The translations under genes and the position numbers were made by a program. From the NCBI RefSeq assembly GCF_902825155.1, contig NZ_CADEAG010000005.1:1-64000 (forward strand): a stretch of 64,000 nucleotides of DNA, in the 5' to 3' direction. Source of the stretch: Bartonella taylorii 8TBB (lineage in GTDB: Bacteria > Pseudomonadota > Alphaproteobacteria > Rhizobiales > Rhizobiaceae). Of this stretch, positions 10,802 through 18,699 are shown piece after piece. The notes beneath the pieces are model-generated. The model saw nothing but the letters and a program-made list of their open reading frames with translations. It did no database searches and was not told where the DNA came from. Within the stretch, counting starts at the first letter, position 1. Each line of letters starts with the position of its first letter.

Positions 10802-11014
10802 ATGGGTAGAAGAAAAATGGAAAAACACATAGATCTTACGGAAGCAGAAAAAGAAATCCTTCAAGAAATCATCATGACCTATAAAAGTGTAAAAGTGATG
10901 TCACGTTATACGAAATGGATTGTACTCATTATACTCTTATTAGCGCTTGATTTTTCACGTATTATGGATGCGTTTGTAAGTATTTTTATACAAAAACCAA
11001 ATATCCGACTCTAA
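10802..11014 (+). CDS. Small membrane protein, holin-like, phage remnant
   Basis: Seventy residues starting at an ATG with a strong GGAGG site 7-8 bases upstream. It has a polar N-terminal helix (KHIDLTEAEKEILQEII) and one hydrophobic segment (WIVLIILLLALDFSRIM) near residues 40-56. Size, single membrane span and position next to an Rz1-like gene fit a holin or other phage lysis accessory protein, but I do not recognise the family with certainty. It is in the same frame as the upstream spanin-like gene with no stop between them, so a 125-130-residue read-through fusion is possible. Confidence 0.5.
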   Translation: MGRRKMEKHIDLTEAEKEILQEIIMTYKSVKVMSRYTKWIVLIILLLALDFSRIMDAFVSIFIQKPNIRL

Positions 11015-11022
11015 ACATACTC

Positions 11023-11073
11023 TGAGACGAGCAAAATCCTTTAGAAAATGGTTTCTTAATTTTGCTCGTCTCA
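11023..11073. repeat. 15-bp perfect inverted repeat with 21-base loop
   Basis: TGAGACGAGCAAAAT at 11023-11037 is the exact reverse complement of 11059-11073. It starts 9 bases after the stop of the holin-like gene and just before the accessory module. It could be a terminator, although no T-run follows on either strand. It could also be a recombination or protein-binding site. Confidence 0.6.
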
Positions 11074-11221
11074 TGGAGGCTATCAATAATAGCTTTACAC
11101 ATTTAAAACAGTGGATTTCAAAGAATTAAAAATTTGTTCTATAATAATAACAAATTGTTAATATACGTGTATTTAATAGGTATATTTTGTAATATTATCG
11201 GCTAAAAAGGTGGGAATAATT

Positions 11222-13262
11222 ATGGAAAACGTCGCAGTTCAAAAACAAGAAAAGAATAAAACTGAAAAGTTTTCTATGAAAGAGAATCTTGCTGGAAGAG
11301 TTCGTCGTTTTCCTAAACCGTCCACTGAAATGGAAGCTTTGCAGCCTGTTTTTGAAGCAGTAAGCAACGCTATTCACGCGCTTGAAGATTCTAAGCAAGA
11401 AGATTACAAAAGCGCGGGAAACATAGATATAAAAATCAAAGATATAGATGATAATGAATCACTTGAAATTATAGTTGAAGACAATGGTGTAGGATTGGAT
11501 GATGAGCACTTTCAAGCTTTTCGCACTGTAGATACTAATTTTAAATTAGAAAAAGGAGGAAAAGGAGTTGGGCGGCTGCTATGGTTGGATGCCTTTAAGA
11601 AAATACGAGTTAAAAGTATATTCCTTGAAGAAGATCAGCTTTACCAGAGAAGCTTTACATTTTGTTTGGAAGAGGAAAATCAGATTCTTGATCATTCAAA
11701 AATACCTCTTATTAATCAAGAAGTAACCGGAACAGAAATTATTTTTACCGGTTTAAGAGATGTAGCGTACCAAAAATATTTTCCACGCAAAACTGACACA
11801 ATGATTGATCATCTCGGAGCACATTTTTTTTTCAGATTTAATTTTAGGAGAAATTCCTAAAATAAATTTTTGTTATGATCAGATATCTGTTGATTTAGCG
11901 CAGAAAATTAAAAATTATTTAGTAGACAATAGAGGAGAGATCACGCTTGAAACCACAGAGTTTGGTTTATTAAAAATTCGTAATTTTATTTGTAAGGCAG
12001 ATGCTAGCCGCAACTTTAAAGGGAACCACCAACTGCATCTTTTCGCGCATGGTCGCACTGTTATTACTAAAAGCATCGATAACCTTATTGGTTTTGGAAA
12101 ATTTGGAGATCAAGGACGAGTATATCATGGTTGCATAAGTGGCCAGTACTTAGATGATAGAGTTAATCAAGAAAGAACGAATTTTTCTTTTAAAAATAGC
12201 ACATTGGAAAATATTTTACGTTTTGTTGTTGACCGTATTGTAGGTAACGTTCTTGCTCCAGAAAATGAGGAATATGAAAGAGCACGTTTAGACGAATTAA
12301 AAAAGTTTTGTAAAACCCATCCTTCCTATCACTTTGACAGTTATGAAAGCTTATTAAAAAAACTTCCTAAATCTGCAAAGGATACAGAAGACTTTGTTAA
12401 GACACTGGCTATTCATAAGCTTAGGAACGAAAAGAAGCAAAATAAGAGAATTGAAGAAATATACCGTGAAATTACTGAGGGAAATGCCAATACAAATAGT
12501 TTTTCCCAAAAAGTTTCTAAACTTGCAAAAGAAGTTAAAGATGAAGAAACAAGACAGTTAGCAGAGTATGTTATACGTCGTAAAGTTATACTTGATATTT
12601 TAGAAGAATTAATAATAGAATTTAAGAAAAATGTTGATGGTAAAGAAGTACCGCATCTAGAGAAAACATTGCATAAGCTTATTTGTCCAATGCGTGTTCG
12701 GGGAGATGATCCTGAATTTCAGGAAAATTTAACGCATGATTTATGGATTATTGATGAGCGATTAACATTTACAAAATACTTCGCTTCGGACGTGCCTATC
12801 AAAAAAATCGTGAATAATAGTACAGAAGAAGATCGTGCTGATTTAGTATGTTATGATCAATTATATGCCCTAGGACTTGAAGGTCGTCTTGATACAGATT
12901 TGGACAGGCTAATGTTAGTGGAGTTTAAAAGACCAGGTCAGAAAAAATATAAAACGGGTTACTCCCCCATGAATCAAATAAACAAATACCTCAATAAACT
13001 TAAAGGACAGCGTATAAAGACATTTGATAATAAGAAAATAAAGATTTCAGAGCAGTGTGTTTTTTATTGTTATATTATTGCTGATATAGAAGGTGAACTT
13101 AAAACGCAAACGTCTACATGGCAAAAAACAGCTAATGGGCGAGGGAGAACTAATCCTCTACAAGGTGATTTTCGAGGAAACGTTGAAATAATAGAGTGGT
13201 GTGATTTATTGGAGGATGCAAAATTAAGGAATGAAGCATTTATTTCTAGATTAAAGGTTTAA
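11222..13262 (+). pseudogene. GHKL ATPase fused to PD-(D/E)XK nuclease; frame broken at a T9 tract
   Basis: Two overlapping frames (11222-11860 and 11805-13262) form one protein of about 679 residues. The N-terminal part is a GHKL/Hsp90-type ATP-binding fold: N-box EAVSNAIHAL (Glu45, Asn49), EDNGVGLDDE (Asp87), and the glycine-rich GGKGVGR at 112-118. The middle is helical. The C-terminal part has the layout of a PD-(D/E)XK nuclease: RADLVCYDQ (Asp540), then MLVEFKRPGQ (Glu567-x-Lys569), then a Q/Y helix (PMNQINKYL). The VEFKRP strand recalls Shedu-type defence nucleases. The break is at nine Ts (11824-11832); eight would give one open frame. The start ATG has AAGGTGGG upstream. Either a recent one-base loss of function, a slippage-controlled gene or a sequence error. 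The function in defence is inference. Confidence 0.75.
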
Positions 13263-13328
13263 TTTTTTGATGCGATAGACAATGTCTTTGTACATTTAAA
13301 ATAGTGGCTAACCAAAAACTGAAAGCTT

Positions 13329-13347
13329 TATCCCCTCCGCTTTCAAA
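13329..13347. repeat. Short hairpin between ATPase-nuclease and integrase genes
   Basis: CCGCTTT and AAAGCGG form a 7-bp stem around one base, between two convergent genes. It may help end transcription of one or both, but no run of Ts follows. Confidence 0.3.
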
Positions 13348-13461
13348 GCGGGGAAAGAGAGATTATATCGTAATCTATCCGCTAATCGCTTAAGTATTTC
13401 TTAGATACCTGACTCGACAATAGACATATTATCAAGCCTCTCCTGATATAAAAAACGCCCA

Positions 13462-14589
13462 TTATTCTAAGAGGATACGGCGTTGCTCTAAAAAATCCGT
13501 TCGCATATAAGCTTTCGTCACTGAACTACCAACTGTATGTGCAAGAACAGTTTCGGCAATCTCAAATGGTGTTGACGTTGTCTCTGCTATCCAATCCCGT
13601 AAGCTTGAACGAAAACCATGTGGACGATAAGTCAAACCGCAAAGTGTCATATATTTTGCCATGGTAGCATCCGAAATCGGTTTGCCTTTAAGACCTGAAA
13701 AGAGAAAACCATCCTTTTCAAAGGGGAGAGTTTTTTCAATAACTCTCAAAGATTCATCACTTAGTGGCACGCGAAAGTCTGAAACTTTCCCTACAATACC
13801 TTTCATGTTTTCTTTTGGTATCGTCCATATATTTTTGTCAATTTGTTCAAGGCGCAAATAGCGCAATGGATATGACCGTGCTCCCGTCAAAATGAGTAAC
13901 TTCAGTGCTAAATTTGAAAGGATATCATCCTTTAAGTTTTGATAAAAAACCGGCACTTCTTGCCATGGCATAGCAGGAATATTTGTTGATGTTGCACGTG
14001 GTTTTCCTAAAAGAGCGCGTGCTTTCATACAAGCCTATAAATCAACATCTAAACCAAGAGCCGCAGCATATTTCAAGCAAATATTGATACGGTTAAGTGC
14101 TTTTCGCGCTGTATCTGCTTTTTCATGCCAAAGGAGTGCGAGAACATTGCGAATGATATTGGCTGTTAATTTTTCTATAGGTAAATTACCTATGTGTGGA
14201 ATAACGTGCAACTCTAGTGGAGAAAACCAGCGGCCGTTTTTGCCTTCATTTTTCAACTCTGCTTTTTTGCTTTCAAAAGCCGCTTTTGCAATTTCTTGGA
14301 AGATATTGCTTTGCTGTTTTAAAATAGTCTGTTCTCGAAAGACAATAGGATCATTGCCTTCTTTGAGAATATCACTATAATGTCTAGCAAGTTCGCGCGC
14401 CTCTTTTAAAGAGAGTTTTGTAACAGGACCAAGTCCCATTTCACGACGCTTATTGTGGTGCGTATAGCGAAAAAACCAAGAGCGTGTATTGTCTTTTCGA
14501 ACATTCAACCATAGCCCTGCCCCGTCACAATATTTACCCTGCGGAAACGACTTTACGAATGATGCTGATAACCGATGAATCGCCCTCAC
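13462..14589 (-). pseudogene. P4-type tyrosine recombinase/integrase with in-frame TAG
   Basis: A site-specific integrase of 375 codons interrupted only by TAG at codon 185 (14035-14037); both halves are otherwise in one frame, so a CAG-to-TAG change is likely. The N-terminal domain is the DUF4102 type (GKYCDGAGLWLNV, WFFRYTHHNKRREMGLG). The catalytic domain keeps all expected residues by motif: Arg near 238 (TGARSYPLR), His-x-x-Arg at 324-327 (HGFRSSLRDW), His near 351 (VLAHTVG) and the nucleophile Tyr near 361 (KAYMRTD). The GTG start at 14589 directly follows the TAA of a small upstream frame. The mutation is probably recent. It presumably inserted the neighbouring module. Confidence 0.85.
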
Positions 14590-14715
14590 TTAACGTCCCC
14601 TCTCGTCTACCTTTTCAGGCATTGCTCGTCCACCTTTTAGACCACCTTTAATTTCTGATTTGAGATTTTTTTTAATACTTAATTTTTTTATTGAATCATA
14701 AAAAGCTATAGACAT
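14590..14715 (-). CDS. Small 41-residue frame abutting the integrase
   Basis: An ATG at 14715 with AAGGA about 10 bases upstream opens a lysine-rich 41-residue frame (MSIAFYDSIKKLSIKKNLKS...) whose TAA is immediately followed by the integrase GTG. The decayed second module keeps the same reading (AFDNSIKKLSIKENLKSKIK, about 20608-20680), which argues that it is or was coding. No family recognised; it might be a small regulator of the integrase or a leader. Confidence 0.35.
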   Translation of the reverse strand: MSIAFYDSIKKLSIKKNLKSEIKGGLKGGRAMPEKVDERGR

Positions 14716-15180
14716 CAATACATCCTTGCGCATACTTATATAATTTGAATCTTGTTGCTAAGCTCCTGCTTGCTTGCCGGCATGCGGCACCATTTTCTGT
14801 TTTTAAGTGTAGCTTGCCATCAAGTTTTATACTAAATTATTTTTTCAAAAGCTCTTAAAGGGGTTCTCTAAGGGTCTTAAAGACCTTTCAAATCCTTCTC
14901 TCACTTTTTTCGTTTTTTAGGTGTCAAAATCCAATTTGGTAAACAACGCACTTAATGGTAAGAATTACACATGAGAGTAATAAATTATGATGTATTCCTA
15001 ACTGCTCTACTTAGCACAAAGATTAGTGTCAAACTACATACGCTAAGAAGCTGTGCATTCATGTGTTGTTACAATACCTATCACCATCATCAAATATTAT
15101 CTCATTGCCCTTCTCCTTTTTGCGTTCTTTAACACCTTCCCCGTCCTAAAGAACGAGGAGAGGAAACAATCTTTTTAAAG
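14716..15180. other. Intergenic stretch with hairpin at 15123-15155
   Basis: No gene found in this 465-base AT-rich stretch. The part up to about 14815 resembles 20680-20760 of the second module. A 9-bp perfect inverted repeat (CGTTCTTTA at 15123-15131 and TAAAGAACG at 15147-15155) lies near its right end, downstream of the minus-strand fragment that follows, and could be its terminator. Confidence 0.4.
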
Positions 15181-15471
15181 TTAAACTGCTTTCATGACAG
15201 ACTTTTCTAAACCCATATCATAAACTCGTAATAAAGAGTCCATACCATGAGGCAGTTCTGGAGCTCCAAAATCTGTGAAAATTACCGATATTTTTGTAAT
15301 ATTTGGCACTTCATTGTGAAATTTTAAAATCAAAACTTTTTCTACTATGCTCATAATATCAACCGGAACACTATAGTCTTTGTGATTTAGGTATTCACAA
15401 TTGACAAACTGAAACAACGCTATCCACAAATAGTACAAAAGTTGGTATCTACCTTCATTATATACCTCCAC
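15181..15471 (-). pseudogene. Unknown protein fragment, left arm of an inverted repeat
   Basis: A 96-codon minus-strand frame with no recognised domain (readable parts: KVLILKFHNEVPNITK, VIFTDFGAPELPHGMDSL). A related stretch occurs on the opposite strand at about 15665-15862, where the same protein is recognisable only in pieces. Another frame at 15420-15611 may be its upstream part after a frameshift. It looks like a duplicated gene in decay. Function unknown. Confidence 0.4.
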
Positions 15472-15862
15472 GCATTCACGTTCTCAAACATCCAATCCTC
15501 TAGATGTGATAAGTTAAAGGCAGAATCTTTTCTATTCCATCGTGTTTTGGGATGATAATAACAGGATAATCCATGAAACCTTTTTTGATTTTTATTCTGA
15601 TAGGGTAACATTGGTTTAAAAAAACAAATCCATAGAGATGCGTTATGAATAGTAGTGTCGTCTTTTATGTTATTTGTGGATAGCGTTGTTTAAATTTTCT
15701 CATCATAAAGATATTGGAAAAAATAACTGTAATGCTATCATTTTGCTCATAGATGGGGAGTAGAAGCTTTAGTATTAAAACTTCACAATGAAGTGCCAAA
15801 TATTACAAAAAAAAATCGGTAATTTTCACAGATTTTGGAGCTTCAGAATTTTCCAATATTTA
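15240..15862. repeat. Long imperfect inverted repeat (arms about 15240-15425 and 15665-15862)
   Basis: Reading 15240-15350 on the minus strand gives nearly the same bases as 15770-15860 on the plus strand; for example TTCACAATGAAGTGCCAAAT is shared exactly. The GGATAGCGTTGTTT block near 15410-15424 recurs near 15678-15691. The arms have diverged by small deletions. This is an inverted duplication of a gene fragment, not a classical insertion-sequence end. Confidence 0.75.
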
Positions 15863-16290
15863 AAATATTTTGTTGAACGTTTACAATCCAGATTAAGATA
15901 GTTTCATTAAAAATGGTTGCTTAAATTTGAAAAATATAACTCCCCTTCTCACCTTCATAAGTGAGAAGGAGAATTAATGCAAAACATTTTTTTACAGTAA
16001 AAAATAAAGGATTATTATCTTATGCTAATTGTTAACATAGAGTCTCATTACACCAAACTCAAAAGATTAAACTCACCAAACAATTGGCCTATTATAAAGA
16101 AGAGGATATAAAAGATGAACCATTAGAAAATCTTCTTGCACATTTAGAGGATAACACCCTCGAGCAAAGACTAGTTATCTTATTCAGTAATAGATCATTA
16201 AAAAGTATTATTAGTGACTAGAGATGAAAATACAATGGTGGTTTTACCAGTGTCGATCGTGAGCATATAGATCTCACAATAAGACCTGCC
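15863..16290 (+). other. AT-rich stretch with a hairpin and remnants of a plus-strand gene
   Basis: A hairpin near 15953-15976 (CTTCTCAC / GTGAGAAG) is followed from about 16080 by stretches that read as protein on the plus strand (AYYKEEDIKDEPLENLLAHL, EQRLVILFSNRSLKS). Stops follow, then another open run to 16461 (GGFTSVDREHIDLTIRPALI...). These look like pieces of one decayed gene. No family recognised. Confidence 0.35.
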
Positions 16291-16554
16291 CTAATTGAGC
16301 AGATAAATAAGAAATATCCAGAAGCAAATATTCAACTCTCTATAATCTCTGAAAGCTTCGTCGAACCAGTAAAAAAGCAATTGATGGTGGATCCAACCTT
16401 CTATATTTATAGCTTGCATAAAATGCAAAATACTAACGATAATAAACAAAACAGCTATTGAGATTGTAAATTCCTTTATTGTTATTTTCCATGGCAAAAA
16501 TGAGTATTCAACAAAACTCTTTTGAGACTGGAATGTTCGTTTAGCCTTAGCCAA
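16291..16554 (-). CDS. Doubtful 87-codon membrane-protein frame
   Basis: A minus-strand frame with one convincing hydrophobic segment (FTISIAVLFIIVSILHFM) and aromatic-rich flanks. Its only full-length start is TTG, with no clear ribosome site, and it lies antisense to the plus-strand remnant that also reads as protein. Either a truncated membrane-protein gene or a chance frame. Confidence 0.25.
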   Translation of the reverse strand: MAKAKRTFQSQKSFVEYSFLPWKITIKEFTISIAVLFIIVSILHFMQAINIEGWIHHQLLFYWFDEAFRDYRELNICFWIFLIYLLN

Positions 16555-17150
16555 AAAACTTTATCTCGGATTGCGTAAGTTGCAGAAAATGTACGTAAAC
16601 ATCTGAATATTTTATGTGGACCTGTTAACAAAAAGGCGATGGTATTTTTAAACAGTTCAAGAAGACTTTAGTTTTAGCAGATAACAGACCTGCATTTGCT
16701 TCAGCACACATGAAAAGGATTGTTGAATATAAGCATTTGATAAAGTACGATATAGTTTTTAACACTACAGGCTAACATGGTGAATGTTGTATAGTGCTTC
16801 ATTTTGCTTCCTTATGGACTAGTTATTAATCTCAATTTCAACTTATAGGCGCTGTTAGAATGCCGCTTAAAATGAATATGAAATCGGAAATCCGTTGTTT
16901 AATACTGTGTAGTCAAGCTTTACATGAAAACTAAGACGCAGAAAAATTAATTAGTCTTGACCAATCAAATAATAAATCAGAACAAATATGGTAGTCTCGA
17001 TAATTACTCACATTTCCAGTTAATGCATAACCACAATGCCGAGGTTCTACATGCTAATCATGCTACTAAGACTCCAATGATTTAGTGTGAACCAGTATCT
17101 AAAAGATACCGACAGGTTCTTTTATTTCACGCCTGAAGAGAATAGTATGT
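16555..17150. other. About 600 bases with no intact gene
   Basis: No open frame longer than 60 codons and no recognisable domain. The base composition and scattered coding-like pieces suggest decayed accessory DNA. Confidence 0.5.
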
Positions 17151-17417
17151 TTAATCATCCACATACAAATCATCAAATAGTCTGTTTATAAAATTAAGCT
17201 TCTTTAAATTGCCTTCATCTGGTTGTGCAAAAACTGCTATAGTTTTCGCATTGGGTTGAAACAAGACAGACGGAATAGCTTCATCTTGCACAATACGCAT
17301 ATCATCAACTCTCTCACAACATCCCTTACTTATAAGCCAGAGGCTTTTACAACCTGACTTGTAACATTTTTTATATTCTTCCGGTATACGCGCCCCAACC
17401 CTGCAACTAACAGCCAT
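17151..17417 (-). CDS. Hypothetical small cysteine-rich protein
   Basis: Eighty-eight residues beginning at an ATG preceded by a strong purine-rich site (GAGAGGGGGCG). Five cysteines fall in the first 35 residues (SCRVG, KKCYKSGCKS, KGCCER), and the C-terminal half is acidic. No signal peptide or membrane segment. I do not recognise it. The good ribosome site in a region otherwise full of decay suggests it is a real, possibly still used gene. Confidence 0.5.
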   Translation of the reverse strand: MAVSCRVGARIPEEYKKCYKSGCKSLWLISKGCCERVDDMRIVQDEAIPSVLFQPNAKTIAVFAQPDEGNLKKLNFINRLFDDLYVDD

Positions 17418-17544
17418 AACGACGCCCCCTCTCTTACTTGTATTTTAAAGTCATACAAGTAGATTCTAATCTCAACCATAAGCTGACTAGCTTATGACTT
17501 TATATCATAAAGCATCATTTTTTAGAATGGAGAAGTAGTTTGAT

Positions 17545-17850
17545 TTAGCAACCGCTTGCTTTTTTTAAGACTTCACCCATACGTGCTCGCCAATCTTTGC
17601 CTTGTTTTTTAAAAGAAGCAATAACATTCGGATCAAGACGTAGAGTAACCGCTTGTTTAGGATATTCAACCGGTGGACGCCCACGTTTACGGCGTTCTTC
17701 TGTTACATACTTAAAAAGGGAGGTAGATAAAACGCCTTTAGCTGGTTTTAGGCTCGCAAGTTCTTCATCTGTTAGTGGTGGAGAATCCACGGTGCTTGAA
17801 TCTTCTTTTGTATAGACACATCCTATTTCAAAAGTTTTTTTTATAGTCAT
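17545..17850 (-). CDS. brnA: BrnA-family antitoxin
   Basis: 101 residues. A flexible acidic N-terminus (PPLTDEELASLKPAKG) is followed by the BrnA hallmark: a basic GRPP stretch, then VTLRLDPNVIASFKKQGKDW and RMGEVLKK, a ribbon-helix-helix DNA-binding end. Family knowledge: BrnA neutralises the RNase toxin BrnT and represses the operon. I chose the ATG at 17850, with GGGAG 8 bases upstream. A longer open frame to 17973 exists only because the damaged toxin reads into it. The toxin gene upstream is frameshifted, so this antitoxin now appears to stand alone. Confidence 0.8.
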   Translation of the reverse strand: MTIKKTFEIGCVYTKEDSSTVDSPPLTDEELASLKPAKGVLSTSLFKYVTEERRKRGRPPVEYPKQAVTLRLDPNVIASFKKQGKDWRARMGEVLKKASGC

Positions 17851-18092
17851 TGCAAATCTCCCTTTCTTTTTATTAGCTTGACGAAAACTGATAACGGACA
17901 CCGCTTTAATAGCACACTTAACAAAAACAATAGCTGTCGTACCATCATAAAATATCCGATAGTTTTCGCGCATTTTGAATGTGCTGAATCAATAAGATCA
18001 TGCTTCCAATCAAAATAAATAATATCGGCAAAATAAAGTTTATGTTTAAGAATGTTGAAAGCTCTTTTGAGTTTATCCGAAACTATCTTCAT
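17847..18092 (-). pseudogene. brnT: BrnT-family RNase toxin, frameshifted
   Basis: The first half (KLKRAFNILKHKLYFADII and DLIDSAHSK) matches the BrnT pattern of a short beta-sheet RNase. After HSK near 17965 the conserved continuation (ENYRIFYDGTTAIVFVKCA, ISFRQANKK) is in another frame. The first frame nevertheless ends in TGA overlapping the brnA ATG, the usual coupling, so at least one and perhaps two small shifts have occurred. The product should be inactive. Confidence 0.7.
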
Positions 18093-18175
18093 ATATTTTA
18101 TGCATACTTTAAATATGACAATATCAATAAATAAAGTGTGCGATAATTTTCATAAACTATTCAGAATAGAAAGAT

Positions 18176-18501
18176 ATGAATAGGGAAGATCGGCAGAGTC
18201 TCTCGCTTCATAGATTTGCGCAAAAGATGCGTTTTTCTTCTAATGCTGTTGTTTTTCGATTTAAAATCGGAAATTTGCTGGTCTTTTTGAAGATAGTTCC
18301 ATCAATGAAACTCTTGCAACAGCCATTTGGAATGAGAATCCAATGAAGTACCACTACGCACTTTTAATACTAGATGAACAACCACAGACGAAGATAAAAC
18401 AAACTCCACAGATGGAACCAATGAATGCAAGATCAAATTGGAAAGAATACAAGTTGCACTTGAAGGATTGTGGGAAACGGCTGTTAATTGAGAAGAAATA
18501 A
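18176..18501 (+). pseudogene. Unidentified decayed plus-strand gene
   Basis: An opening MNREDRQSLSLHRFAQKMRF from 18176 changes frame near 18270. It then reads FAGLFEDSSINETLATAIWN and MKYHYALLILDEQPQTK, ending RLLIEKK at the TAA near 18501. The pieces read as one protein of about 105 residues with a frameshift. No family recognised. The bases from 18502 to 18690 also hold short coding-like pieces but no gene. Confidence 0.35.
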
Positions 18502-18699
18502 AAAAGCACCGCGCGAATTTGGGAGAGTATACCGTAATGCCATGTTAATTTCTCCCATCGCTTTGGCGCGGACATTACTGCCCAAGTTGGGAGTGGTATT
18601 ACTAGCCTTATGAGCACCATTGATCATATCATAGGAAAAGCTCTTTCTTGAGGAAGCTCGTACTCCAATCCTTTTTCATGATCCTCAATCTCCCGATTA

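Larger units (their letters stand above)
11099..14815. mobile_element. Accessory module copy A: ATPase-nuclease gene plus P4-type integrase
   Basis: Plus-strand ATPase-nuclease gene (11222-13262) facing a minus-strand tyrosine integrase (13462-14589) and a small upstream frame (14590-14715). The same three parts, in the same order and orientation, occur again in decayed form at about 18690-20760, so they move or duplicate as a unit. The motif TTTAAAAYAGTGG stands on both sides of the ATPase gene (11102-11114 and 13295-13307). Exact ends and attachment sites could not be defined; no tRNA gene was seen at either edge. Confidence 0.55.

Noticed and set aside
14880-14910. A tRNA T-arm-like TTCAAATC near the integrase
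   Set aside because: The flanking bases do not pair and no acceptor or anticodon arm can be drawn, so it is not a tRNA attachment target.
18354-18620. 88-codon minus-strand frame
   Set aside because: It lies opposite a plus-strand decayed gene that reads more like protein, and has no ribosome site.
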